NCBI GenBank assembly: GCA_965249215.1
Contig: CBDFLN010000002.1
Coordinates: 1,612,001-1,676,000, forward strand
Reading direction: 5' to 3'
DNA length: 64,000 bases
Source of the DNA: G963667675 sp965249215
GTDB taxonomy: Bacteria > Chloroflexota > Dehalococcoidia > Lucifugimonadales > UBA3495
Part shown: positions 1 through 7,726 of the stretch, in pieces
Numbering within the stretch: the first letter of the stretch is position 1
Layout: each line of letters starts with the position of its first letter
Notes under the pieces: generated by a model
The model's database searches: none
The model's input: only the letters and a program-made list of their open reading frames with translations
What the model was told of the DNA's origin: nothing
Program-made: the position numbers and the translations under genes

Positions 1-72
1 ACCCTGTGAGGCCCTTCTAAGTCTGCTGCTCCTCTAATATGACGAGAGGGCATGGGCTGCGGCAATCGAGAT

Positions 73-606
73 TCATGCCATTAGCCGACCGTTCACCCAG
101 CCAGTGACGCCAGGACCGTGGCAGTCGCCTACTGACGGCCTACACTCCACTTCGTTAGGCCCCAGCCACGACAGCGCACGTACGGCTTCACCAGCTGGTC
201 GGTGAGGCGCGGCCAGTTGCCAACGAGGAGCATGACGCAGGGTCACTGTCAATTCACCTAGGGTAAGCTTGCGATCTGGTCCTGAGGTCAAGTACACGGA
301 CTTTACTGGTACCTGCTTGGTCAGACCTAGGGCGTTTGCCGCAGTGCCGCCACAAGGCACGATCGTCTCACCCCAAAGGGCCGACAGTGATGCGACGACC
401 TCACCGATGGCAGGCGGGCGAGAGCCGAAGCCAGTCTCTACTGGGCTTACATAGATGCCGTGACAGACTCTCAATAGCCTTCCCTTTTTGACGAGACGCG
501 ACAACGCTTGGTCTATGGCTGCTCGGCTTCCCAAGTGCAGCAGCGCCTTCGGATGCAACGGCGCGCCTTCGGGTAAGTCAGCAGCGTAAGCCATGATTTG
601 TTCCAG
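73..606 (-). pseudogene. AbiEi-like (DUF6088) antitoxin relic
   Basis: The readable core runs from ATG 594 (start MAYAADLPEG) and contains the winged-helix segment LGSRAAIDQALSRLVKKGRL followed by GETIVPCGGTAANALGL and LRHAPRWQLAAPHRPAGEA. This is the pattern of AbiEi/DUF6088 transcriptional-regulator antitoxins of type IV toxin-antitoxin pairs. Upstream of 594 the frame still reads LEQI, the usual family beginning, but the true start is missing because IS3-like sequence begins at about 606. After ALSWLGPNEVE the expected C-terminal helices are replaced by unrelated residues, and similarity seems to move between frames, so the 3' end is decayed. The nucleotidyltransferase toxin partner AbiEii would lie to the left, outside the window. 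Family call is by recognition of conserved segments; loss of function is inferred. Confidence 0.7.
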
Positions 607-880
607 TGACCTTACCCCCGGAAACAGTAGCAGTGGCAAAGAGAGTCCTCCGGGTAAAATAGGACATGGAAGGAGGACTGATGGCACGGAAGAGGTACAC
701 CGAGGAGCAGATCATAGCGGTCCTGAACGAAGCAGAGGCGGGGGCCAAGACTGGGGAGTTGTGTCGCAGGCACGGGATGAGCGAGGGCACCTTCTACAAG
801 TGGAAGGCCAAGTACGCTGGGCTGACGCTGAACGAGTTGAAGAGGCTGAGGTCCCTTGAGGAAGAGAACCGGCGTCTTAA
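606..880 (+). mobile_element. IS3-family element, left-end remnant
   Basis: The stretch begins with TGACCTTACCCCCGGAAAC, which resembles IS3/IS911-type terminal repeats, and carries the beginning of an IS3 orfA. The element ends abruptly at the TTAA (877-880) where IS1380 sequence begins. No orfB and no right end appear on the far side of the IS1380 copy, so the rest was deleted. The exact left boundary is by eye. Confidence 0.6.
681..880 (+). pseudogene. IS3-family transposase OrfA, truncated
   Basis: Start ATG 681 follows a good ribosome site (GGAAGGAGG). The product begins MARKRYTEEQIIAVLNEAEA and continues through the helix-turn-helix LCRRHGMSEGTFYKWKAKY to LRSLEEENRRL. This is the HTH_Tnp_1/leucine-zipper region of IS3-family OrfA. 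Family members continue about 20-30 residues further and are followed by an overlapping orfB carrying the DDE integrase; here the frame runs into the IS1380 terminus and stops. It cannot give a working transposase. Confidence 0.85.
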
Positions 881-2590
881 CCCCAATCCCCCGAACGAGG
901 GCGTGTGAGAGGCCTCCTGAAAGGGCAAAAAGGTGCTCCTGTGAATCTGGGATAATGGTTTTGGAACAGAAACCCGCTCGGAAACAAGGAGCACTCAATA
1001 GATGCTGCCACAGAACAATCCCGACCGTATCCGCATCGCCTTTGACGATCACCGCCTGGTGGCCAATGCGGGCCTGCTCCTGCCGGCCACCCTCGCCCGG
1101 CACCTGGGCCTGCGGGAACTCGTCGACCATCACCTCGACCTAGGCGGCGCACCGGGACGGGCGAACACGGGGGACAAGATGCTGACGTTGGTCGCTTCCG
1201 CGCTGGCTGGCGGCGACTGCATCGACGACGCCGATGCGCTGCGCGCCGGTGGGACGGCCTGCGCTATCGGTTGCGCAGTCAAGGCGCCATCCACCCTGGG
1301 GACCTTCCTGCGCAGCTTCCGGTGGGGGCATGTCCGTCAACTCGACCGCGTGAGCCGCCAGTTGCTGGCACGCGCATGGCAAGCCGGGGCCGGACCCGGC
1401 GATGCGCCTTTGACCATAGACTTGGACTCGACCATCTGCGAGACCTACGGCCTGGCCAAGGAGGGAGCGCGCCACCACGGCTATACCGGCGCCCGTGGCT
1501 ATCACCCGCTGCTGGCCATTGCTGCCGGCACCGGCGACGTACTGATGGCCCGGCTGCGCGAGGGCCGGGCCAACACCGTTCGGGGCGCTGGACACTTCCT
1601 GCGGGAGACGGTGGGACGGGTACGCTACGGCGGAGCCAGGGGACAACTCACGGTGCGGGCCGACAGCGGTTTCTATACCCACGCCATCGTCGCCGTCTGC
1701 CGAGAGGCGGATGTCCGCTTCTCCATCACCATCCGCCAGCACAAAAGCCTGCGCAATCTCATCGAGGCGATACCCGAGACGGACTGGACGCCCATTCCTT
1801 ACTGGATGTACGGCGCCGCCGATGTGGCCGAGACCAACTACACCCCCTTCCAGAGTGAGGCGGACGCCGTGCCGCCGGTGCGGCTCATCGTCCGGCGGGT
1901 GAAGCCGACGCCCGGCTCCCAACTGGCCCTCTTCGCCACCTACAGCTATCACGGCTTCATCACCGACCGGGACGGAGAAACCCTGGAGCTGGAGGCCGAT
2001 CACCGCCGCCACGCCGAGGTCGAGAACGCCATCCGAGACCTCAAGTACGGCGTCGGGTTGAACCATCTCCCCTCGGGCCGTTTCGCCGCCAACGCCGCCT
2101 GGCTCGCGGTGCAGGTGATGGCCCACAACCTCGCTCGATGGACGGCGCGCATCGGTCTGGGTGAGCAGATCGTGACCACCAAGACCCTCAGACAACGGGT
2201 CTTCGCCCTGGCCGGACTGCTCACCCGCTCGGCACGCCGCCTCACTCTGCATCTGCCACAGCGCTGGCCTTGGGAAACCCAGTTCAGTCGCGCCCTGGCC
2301 CGGCTGCGAGCCATCCCACTCCCAGCCTGACGGCGCCCGTCCGCCAGTGCCCCAACGCCCCCGCCAAAGCGCGCCAGTCCAGTCCGCGAGCGCCTCTTGC
2401 CGTGTCCTATCCCGCCACCTCGCTCACCACAGCCACTGTAGGCCGCCATCGGCGCCCCCAAAAACGCCTGCAGACTGCCGCCAACCCCTCATCTACCCGA
2501 ATTCGAGCCCGGACCATCCGCGTCTGTTACTTCCTCTCCCCCCTTCCAGTGTCCTCACCCCGTCCATCCCTGTCCTTCGGTGGATTCGGG
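881..2590 (+). mobile_element. IS1380-family insertion sequence
   Basis: Imperfect terminal inverted repeats are visible: left CCCCAATCCCCCGAACGA (881-898) against the reverse complement of 2573-2590, CCCGAATCCACCGAAGGA, 15 of 18 matching. The size of about 1.7 kb and the single transposase fit IS1380. The left flank is TTAA, a common IS1380 target; the right flank reads ATTA, so a clean 4-bp duplication is not seen. The element cuts an IS3 orfA. Boundaries could be off by a few bases. Confidence 0.8.
1002..2330 (+). CDS. IS1380-family transposase
   Basis: A 442-residue DDE transposase, full length for IS1380. The catalytic landmarks are IDLDSTICETYG (first Asp, about residue 140), LTVRADSGFYTHAI (second Asp, about residue 222) and RRHAEVENAIRDLKYGVGL (Glu, about residue 340), followed by the basic/hydrophobic tail FAANAAWLAVQVMAHNLARW. 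The start ATG has AAGGAG upstream (about 11 nt). No frameshift is seen, so the copy may still be active. It catalyses cut-and-paste movement of the surrounding 1.7-kb element. A long open frame on the opposite strand (1140-2252) is a GC-rich shadow. Confidence 0.92.
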   Translation: MLPQNNPDRIRIAFDDHRLVANAGLLLPATLARHLGLRELVDHHLDLGGAPGRANTGDKMLTLVASALAGGDCIDDADALRAGGTACAIGCAVKAPSTLGTFLRSFRWGHVRQLDRVSRQLLARAWQAGAGPGDAPLTIDLDSTICETYGLAKEGARHHGYTGARGYHPLLAIAAGTGDVLMARLREGRANTVRGAGHFLRETVGRVRYGGARGQLTVRADSGFYTHAIVAVCREADVRFSITIRQHKSLRNLIEAIPETDWTPIPYWMYGAADVAETNYTPFQSEADAVPPVRLIVRRVKPTPGSQLALFATYSYHGFITDRDGETLELEADHRRHAEVENAIRDLKYGVGLNHLPSGRFAANAAWLAVQVMAHNLARWTARIGLGEQIVTTKTLRQRVFALAGLLTRSARRLTLHLPQRWPWETQFSRALARLRAIPLPA

Positions 2591-2624
2591 ATTAGACATG
2601 CAGGCTCGCGTTGCACTGATGCAG

Positions 2625-2654
2625 TTGACACTGCCCTGAAGCTGCTCTTATAAT
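2625..2654 (+). promoter_or_regulatory. Consensus sigma70 promoter of the thiamine operon
   Basis: TTGACA (2625-2630) and TATAAT (2649-2654) are both perfect, separated by 18 bp. The start point would fall at about 2661, roughly 30 nt upstream of the riboswitch aptamer. It lies only 35 bp from the IS1380 right end. A strong promoter with control by the downstream riboswitch is the natural reading. Confidence 0.85.
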
Positions 2655-2689
2655 CGCCTCACTGTAACAGTCTTACAAGCCAAGGCACG

Positions 2690-2783
2690 TAGGGGAGCTC
2701 GGTAGAGCCGGGCTGAGAGGGCGGCCCCCAATGCCGCCGACTCTTGCGAACCTGATCTGGGTAATGCCAGCGGAGGGAACCGG
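2690..2783 (+). promoter_or_regulatory. TPP riboswitch (THI element)
   Basis: The aptamer shows the invariant THI-box parts in order: GGGGAGC near 2692, GGCTGAGAGGG (2710-2721), then GAACCTGATCTGGGTAATGC and CAGCGGAGGGAA (about 2747-2779). Binding of thiamine pyrophosphate should favour the terminator at 2806-2841 and stop transcription of the ABC transporter operon. The motif is unmistakable and the neighbours (HMP transport, tenA, thiD) agree. Confidence 0.95.
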
Positions 2784-2805
2784 GCTGTAGCATAGTGTTA
2801 TTTTG

Positions 2806-2841
2806 AGCCGCTATGGGGTCTCCGTAGCGGCTTTTATTTTT
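2806..2841 (+). terminator. Rho-independent terminator of the TPP riboswitch
   Basis: AGCCGCTATGG (2806-2816) pairs with CCGTAGCGGCT (2822-2832) around a 5-nt loop and is followed by TTTATTTTTT. The 11-bp stem and U-rich tail directly after the aptamer make a transcription-terminating expression platform, 21 nt before the first start codon. Confidence 0.88.
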
Positions 2842-2862
2842 TGAGATTTGGAATAAGTCAAC

Positions 2863-3687
2863 ATGCAACGGGGCGCTTCTGGCAGGCCAAAAATCAAGGC
2901 CGACTCCATCTACAAGTCGTTCTTAGTGGACGGCCGCTTAGAACGGGTATTGGACGGCGTCAGCGTCGAGGCTGGGCTTGGGGAATTCGTCAGCATTATC
3001 GGCCCCAGCGGTTGCGGTAAGAGCACTTTTCTCAATATCGTTGCCGGCCTGGACGCACCAGACGCCGGCGCTGTGGAGTTGGACGAGCAATCGGCTGGGC
3101 AGGCCGACGGGAACAGGTTGGGCCGCATTGGATACATGCACCAGAAAGACCTGTTGCTGCCTTGGCGCACGGTGCTCGATAACGCCGCGCTGGGCTTGGA
3201 GTTGCAGGGGGTTCCCCGCCGTGAGGCCCGGCGCAGGACCCTGGAGATGACCGGCGTCTTCGGCTTGCAGGGGTTCGAGAACCAGTATCCCTTCGCCCTG
3301 TCGGGCGGGATGCGCCAGCGCGCCGCCTTTCTCCGCACCATGCTGTTGGATCAGAGGGTGGTCTTGCTGGACGAGCCCTTCGGCGCTCTCGACGCCCTCA
3401 CACGGGTCCAGATGCAGGAGTGGCTCATGGACCTGTGGTCTACGTTGGAAAAGACGATCATTCTCATAACCCACGACGTCGACGAGGCGGTGCTGATGTC
3501 GGACCGGGTGTACGTGCTCAGCCAGCGTCCGGCCAGGGTGCGGATGGTGGTGGACGTGGGTCTGTCGCGGCCTCGGACCTACCAAAGTATTACCCAGGAG
3601 ACGTTCATCGGCCTTAAAGCCCAACTACTGGCAGCCCTTTGGGAGGAGGCTTCCCCGGCCTGGGTATCTCAGGAGGCCCTGCCGTGA
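2863..3687 (+). CDS. thiZ: Thiamine-precursor (HMP) ABC transporter ATPase
   Basis: A 274-residue ABC ATPase of the nitrate/taurine/HMP type. It has Walker A GPSGCGKST (about residue 47), signature LSGGMRQR, Walker B VVLLDEPFGALD and switch ITHDVDEA. It energises uptake of hydroxymethylpyrimidine or a related base through the permease encoded next. It is the first gene after the TPP riboswitch, which is the main reason for the thiamine assignment; the ATPase sequence alone would not separate it from SsuB/TauB. Its stop codon overlaps the permease start (GTGA). Confidence 0.88.
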   Translation: MQRGASGRPKIKADSIYKSFLVDGRLERVLDGVSVEAGLGEFVSIIGPSGCGKSTFLNIVAGLDAPDAGAVELDEQSAGQADGNRLGRIGYMHQKDLLLPWRTVLDNAALGLELQGVPRREARRRTLEMTGVFGLQGFENQYPFALSGGMRQRAAFLRTMLLDQRVVLLDEPFGALDALTRVQMQEWLMDLWSTLEKTIILITHDVDEAVLMSDRVYVLSQRPARVRMVVDVGLSRPRTYQSITQETFIGLKAQLLAALWEEASPAWVSQEALP

Positions 3688-4559
3688 CGCTGGGCGACAA
3701 GCTTGGAGGCCCGACCGGGGCTGACGCCTCTATCCCCGGCGTCTCGCGATATATCGTTGGCCGTGAGGTCCTACGGTGGTTCGGTGCCGGGCTGATCATC
3801 GCAGCGATAGGCGCTCTGTGGGAGGGGGTCGTCGCCTGGAACGACATACCCGCCTGGAAGCTGCCCGCCCCCTCTGCCATCGCTGCGGAACTGTGGACAG
3901 AACGGGGACTGCTGGCCCGCCACACCGGCGCCACCTTGGAGGAAGTGCTCATCGGGTTCGCCCTGGCCCTGGTGGGGGGCGTGGCCTTGGCTTGGGCCAT
4001 CAGCCTGTCCCAGACCCTGGAGAGGGTCATCTACCCCGGAGTGGTCGCCTCGCAGACAATACCCATCATCGTCATCGCGCCGCTGTTGCTGATCTGGGTG
4101 GGTTACGGCCTACAGCACAAGATAATAGTGGTGGGGCTTATCTCCTTCTTCCCCATAGTGGTGAACACCGTGGACGGGCTGCGGTCCGCCGACCCCGACA
4201 TGGTCAATCTGCTGCGCACTTTGGGCGCCAACCGCTGGCAGGTCTTCCGCAAGGTCAACGTCCCGGCGTCGCTGCCCTACTTGTTCTCCGGGATAAAGGT
4301 CGCCGTGGCGGTGAGCGTTATCGGCGCGGTGGTCGGCGAGTGGGTGGGCTCCAGCGAAGGCCTGGGTTACCTGGCTTTGCGTTCCAAGGCCCAGTTCCTT
4401 ACGGAACGGGTCTATGCCTCGATGGTCCTCTTGAGCCTCATGGGGATATGCCTGTTCCTGATTGCCGGCGCCCTGGAGCGGTTGATGCTTCCCTGGCACC
4501 ACCGGGTGAAGCGCGGCTGGGCCCGAGGCAACGGCGGGGCGGGCCTCAACTTAACTTGA
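3684..4559 (+). CDS. thiX: Thiamine-precursor ABC transporter permease
   Basis: A 291-residue inner-membrane permease of the BPD_transp_1 family. I chose the GTG at 3684 because AGGAGG lies 7 nt upstream and the start overlaps the ATPase stop by 4 nt. Hydrophobic segments include VLRWFGAGLIIAAIGALW, IGFALALVGGVALAWAISL and VVGLISFFPIVVNTV. The EAA-like coupling loop LLRTLGANRWQVFRKVNVPASLPY contacts the ATPase. It lies between the ATPase and the binding protein, the order seen in ThiXYZ/SsuABC-like operons. Confidence 0.9.
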   Translation: MTLGDKLGGPTGADASIPGVSRYIVGREVLRWFGAGLIIAAIGALWEGVVAWNDIPAWKLPAPSAIAAELWTERGLLARHTGATLEEVLIGFALALVGGVALAWAISLSQTLERVIYPGVVASQTIPIIVIAPLLLIWVGYGLQHKIIVVGLISFFPIVVNTVDGLRSADPDMVNLLRTLGANRWQVFRKVNVPASLPYLFSGIKVAVAVSVIGAVVGEWVGSSEGLGYLALRSKAQFLTERVYASMVLLSLMGICLFLIAGALERLMLPWHHRVKRGWARGNGGAGLNLT

Positions 4560-4582
4560 TGATTACTTGGAGGGTGTAGCCA

Positions 4583-5581
4583 ATGACTGGTAAGCGTTGG
4601 TTCTTGACCTTGACCTTGACACTCGCGGGGTTGATGGCCCTGGCCACTGCCTGCGGCGGGGAGGAAGAGGCAACGAAAATCAAGCTGGCATTGGACTGGT
4701 ATCCCAACGCCAACCACGCCGGTATCTTCGTAGCCCAGGAAAAAGGCTACTTCGCCGACGAAAACCTGGAGGTGGACTTCTATACTCCGGTGGACCCATC
4801 CACGGTGAACCAAACGGTGGCGGCTGGGGCCGATGACTTCGGCATCAACTACCAACCGGACCTGCTGCTGGCCCGGTCTGAAGAAGTACCGGTGGTGTCC
4901 ATAATGGCCCTGGTGCAGCACCCGCTGAACTCGGTGCAGACCCTCAAAGCCTCGGGCATCGAGAGCCCCAGCCAGCTTGTGGGCAAGAAGGTGGGGTATC
5001 CCGGCATCCCATTGAACGAGCCGCTCCTGGACACCATGTTGAAGCACGACGGCGTTGCCGGCGGCCTGGAGGAGGTGGAGCTGGTCAACGTGGGGTTCAA
5101 CCTGGCCGAGGCCCTCATAAGCGGCTCAGTGGACGCATGCGTCGGCTGCTACTTCAGCCACGAGTCATTCTTGATGGAGAACCAGGGACACCCGGTTAGT
5201 GTCTTGCGCATGGAGGAGTGGGGCGTCCCAGACTTCTACGAATTGGTGCTGGTGGCTAGCGAGGACACCATTAGAGACAAGGCCGAGGTGGCCCAGCGGC
5301 TCGTTCGGGCCCTGATGAGGGGTTACGCAGACGCCGCCGCCGACCCCGACGCCGCAGTAGACATATTGTTGTTGGCCACCGACGGGGAGGTGGACGAGGC
5401 CATAGAACGGCCGGGGATAAGAGTCATCGCTCCGCTATGGACGGAGGCAGGACCGGTGGGATGGCAGACCTCGGAAAAATGGACCAACTTTGCCGATTGG
5501 ATGTACGCCAACGGCGTGGTGGATAGTCCCATAGATGGAGAGAAGGCGTTTACCAACGAGTTCGTTGAAGCGGCCCAGTAA
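4583..5581 (+). CDS. thiY: HMP-binding lipoprotein, NMT1/THI5-like
   Basis: A 332-residue solute-binding lipoprotein. The signal peptide ends in the lipobox LATAC with lipidated Cys24. The mature part has the NMT1/THI5 pattern: KLALDWYPNANHAGIFVAQE, then EVDFYTPVDPSTV and GVNYQPDLLLARSEEVPVVSI-like residues (here FGINYQPDLLL). Family members bind formylaminopyrimidine or HMP. A ribosome site (GGAGGG) precedes ATG 4583. Ligand assignment rests on the riboswitch and on tenA and thiD downstream. Confidence 0.9.
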   Translation: MTGKRWFLTLTLTLAGLMALATACGGEEEATKIKLALDWYPNANHAGIFVAQEKGYFADENLEVDFYTPVDPSTVNQTVAAGADDFGINYQPDLLLARSEEVPVVSIMALVQHPLNSVQTLKASGIESPSQLVGKKVGYPGIPLNEPLLDTMLKHDGVAGGLEEVELVNVGFNLAEALISGSVDACVGCYFSHESFLMENQGHPVSVLRMEEWGVPDFYELVLVASEDTIRDKAEVAQRLVRALMRGYADAAADPDAAVDILLLATDGEVDEAIERPGIRVIAPLWTEAGPVGWQTSEKWTNFADWMYANGVVDSPIDGEKAFTNEFVEAAQ

Positions 5582-5675
5582 GGCGAAGGTCAAGCTAGAC
5601 CAGGCAGCAGTGTACGACCAGGCCGGTGGTATACTTGACGGCAACTTGAGTTGACGGACCAAATCGGAGACTTCG

Positions 5676-6008
5676 ATGTCCATGTATTTCCTCCTGGGCA
5701 GCCTTACGGCCACGGGCCAGCAGCTGTTGCACGACAACCCCGACTTGGTAGTCGAGGCCGCTCGTAATATCCAAGTCGACGGCGCCGAACTGCTCGGGCA
5801 GTACGCGGTGCTGGGCAGGTATGACTTTGTCATGATGGTGGAAGCCGACGACAACGGCGCTGTGGCCCGGCTGTCGCTGGAGTTTGGCGTCAGGGCCGGT
5901 TTGCACATCGAGACTTTGCCAGCCATCGCCATCGGCTTTCTGCGCCAGAATCTCTCCGATGACCCGGTTTGGAGTCTCACGTCTATTCAACAGCCCACGC
6001 CAGAGTAG
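5676..6008 (+). CDS. GYD-domain small protein
   Basis: A 110-residue protein starting MSMYFLLGSLTATGQQLL and containing LLGQYAVLGRYDFVMMVEADDNGAVARLSLEFG. This matches the GYD family (ferredoxin-like alpha/beta barrel; conserved GxYD motif, here GRYDFV). Biochemical role is unknown. GGAG lies 6 nt before ATG 5676; ATG 5682 is an alternative. It lies inside the thiamine operon between transporter and tenA, 94 bp after thiY, so it is probably co-transcribed. Whether it takes part in thiamine salvage is not shown. Confidence 0.8.
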   Translation: MSMYFLLGSLTATGQQLLHDNPDLVVEAARNIQVDGAELLGQYAVLGRYDFVMMVEADDNGAVARLSLEFGVRAGLHIETLPAIAIGFLRQNLSDDPVWSLTSIQQPTPE

Positions 6009-6124
6009 AGCAGCGGCGCCCGGCCCACCTTCCCCGTGCCGTCCGCCCGTCGTCGCTCAACGGCCGCCCAAGTATTGATGCACAACAGGCTTTCTTGACC
6101 GGCTGCTGCCAGGAAAGGATGTGA

Positions 6125-6787
6125 ATGTCTCTCAGCGACCAACTCCGCGCCGGTGTAGGCGCCATGTGGGAAAGGGTGGTTGGTCATCCCTTTGTAACGG
6201 AGTTGGGCGACAACACCCTGCCGCGGGAGAAATTCAACGTTTACTTCGACCAGGACTATCTCTTTCTCAAGGACTGGATGGTGCTGCTGAGCCTGGCTGC
6301 GGCCAAAGCTCCGGACTTCCACGCAGCCAGGCAAATAGTCGGGTTTCTCCACGTGGGCCTGGGCGGCGAGGAAGGCTTATTTCAGCAGGCCTTCCGTGAA
6401 AGGGGGCTTTCCCCTGCCGAGATAACAGCGCGGGAGCCCCTGCCCACTACGCTGCACTACGGCGGCTATCTCCGCCGCATGGCCTACGAAGGCAGCTTTA
6501 TAGACCTGGCCGCTACCCTTATGGCGGTGGAATGGCCCTACCTGGACTGGGCCCAACGGCTGGAATCGGCGGGCAAACACCCCGCCGATCATTACTATCA
6601 GACCTGGATAGACATTCATACCAGCCAGGGAATGTCGGACTTTGTGGCCTGGCTGCGGCAGACTGTGGACTCCGCCGCCTTGACTGACGCAGACCGCTCG
6701 CGGCTGCAAACCATATTCCGCGACGTGCTGCGGTACGAGTTGCTGTTTTGGGAGATGGCCTACCGGGGAGAGGCATGGCCGCAGTAA
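6125..6787 (+). CDS. tenA: TenA-family aminopyrimidine salvage enzyme
   Basis: A 220-residue all-helical TenA/TENA_THI-4 protein. Conserved stretches include FNVYFDQDYLFLKDW (residues 39-53), the helix HAARQIVGFLHVGLGGEEGLF and the C-terminal RYELLFWEMAY. TenA hydrolyses thiamine breakdown products to HMP. At the position of the classical catalytic Cys (pattern PCYW) this protein reads MAVEWPYLDW, with no Cys and an adjacent Glu, so it belongs to the Cys-less TenA_E-like group. Its 3' end overlaps thiD by 13 nt. Confidence 0.88.
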   Translation: MSLSDQLRAGVGAMWERVVGHPFVTELGDNTLPREKFNVYFDQDYLFLKDWMVLLSLAAAKAPDFHAARQIVGFLHVGLGGEEGLFQQAFRERGLSPAEITAREPLPTTLHYGGYLRRMAYEGSFIDLAATLMAVEWPYLDWAQRLESAGKHPADHYYQTWIDIHTSQGMSDFVAWLRQTVDSAALTDADRSRLQTIFRDVLRYELLFWEMAYRGEAWPQ

Positions 6788-7578
6788 ACCCGGTGGCCCG
6801 GGCCATGACTATCGCAGGGTCGGACTCCGGCGGTGGAGCGGGCATCCAGGCCGACCTCAAGACATTTGCCGCCCTGGGCGTGTATGGAACGTCGGTGCTG
6901 ACAGCTGTCACCGCTCAGAACACACTGGGGGTTACCGCCGTCCACCAGATTCCGCCGCAGACCATCGTCGCGCAAATCGACGCCGTGTTGGCCGACATAG
7001 GGGCCGGAGCGGTGAAAACGGGCATGTTGGCCAGCAGCTCAATTATTGAATGCGTGGTGTCCCAGCTTCGCCGGCACTCGGTCCAGTGGCTGGTGGTGGA
7101 CCCGGTGATGGTGGCGAAGAGCGGGGACCCACTGCTTGAGGAAGCGGCAGTGGACACCCTGCGCTCCCGGTTGGTTCCTGCAGCGTCGGTGATCACGCCG
7201 AATATCTCCGAAGCGGAGGCCCTCACCGGGACGAAAATATCTTCGGACGCTGAAATAAAGCGGGCGGCGGAAGAGATTGTCGGGATGGGCGCTAAGTCCG
7301 TTGTCCTAAAGGGCGGGCATCGGGAAGGCCCCGCCGTTGACGTGTTCTATGATGGGACGCGGTTCCATGAGTTCACCGCCGAGCGCATTGACAGTTCCAA
7401 CACTCACGGTACCGGCTGCACTTTTTCGGCGGCGATCGCCGCCGGGCTGGCCCGGGGCCTGGGCCTCTTGGAGTCAGTGACCATGGCTAAGGAATACGTT
7501 ACCGAAGCCATCCGCTGGTCCTTCTCCGTGGGCGAGGGCCACGGCCCCCTCAACCATTTCTACAAAACGTGGGGCTGA
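6775..7578 (+). CDS. thiD: Hydroxymethylpyrimidine (phosphate) kinase
   Basis: A 267-residue ribokinase-fold kinase. MTIAGSDSGGGAGIQADLKT near the N-terminus is the HMP-binding signature of ThiD, VVDPVMVAKSG lies mid-protein, and SSNTHGTGCTFSAAIAAGLA holds the anion hole and catalytic Cys. It phosphorylates HMP twice to HMP-PP for thiamine synthesis. Start ATG 6775 follows GGGGAGAGG closely and overlaps tenA, suggesting translational coupling. ATG 6805 is a less likely alternative. It is the last gene of the thiamine operon. Confidence 0.93.
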   Translation: MAAVNPVARAMTIAGSDSGGGAGIQADLKTFAALGVYGTSVLTAVTAQNTLGVTAVHQIPPQTIVAQIDAVLADIGAGAVKTGMLASSSIIECVVSQLRRHSVQWLVVDPVMVAKSGDPLLEEAAVDTLRSRLVPAASVITPNISEAEALTGTKISSDAEIKRAAEEIVGMGAKSVVLKGGHREGPAVDVFYDGTRFHEFTAERIDSSNTHGTGCTFSAAIAAGLARGLGLLESVTMAKEYVTEAIRWSFSVGEGHGPLNHFYKTWG

Positions 7579-7726
7579 CTACGCCCTTGCGCTGCGGGTT
7601 GGTCTGCTCCCCAGCCGGGCCGCCATACCGGCGCATTCCGCCCGGGTTACGGTATAATTACCGGCGCTAATTCCAACGGCCTTAGATGTTGTTTAGACAA
7701 TCACCTCAGTAGTAGGTTTGCCAAGT

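Noticed and set aside
1140..2252. Long minus-strand open frame inside the IS1380 element
   Set aside because: Shadow of the transposase in GC-rich DNA; no recognisable domain or ribosome site.
7579..7726. Possible T-box leader upstream of ileS
   Set aside because: Only about 150 nt, with no T-box core sequence or terminator/antiterminator pair.
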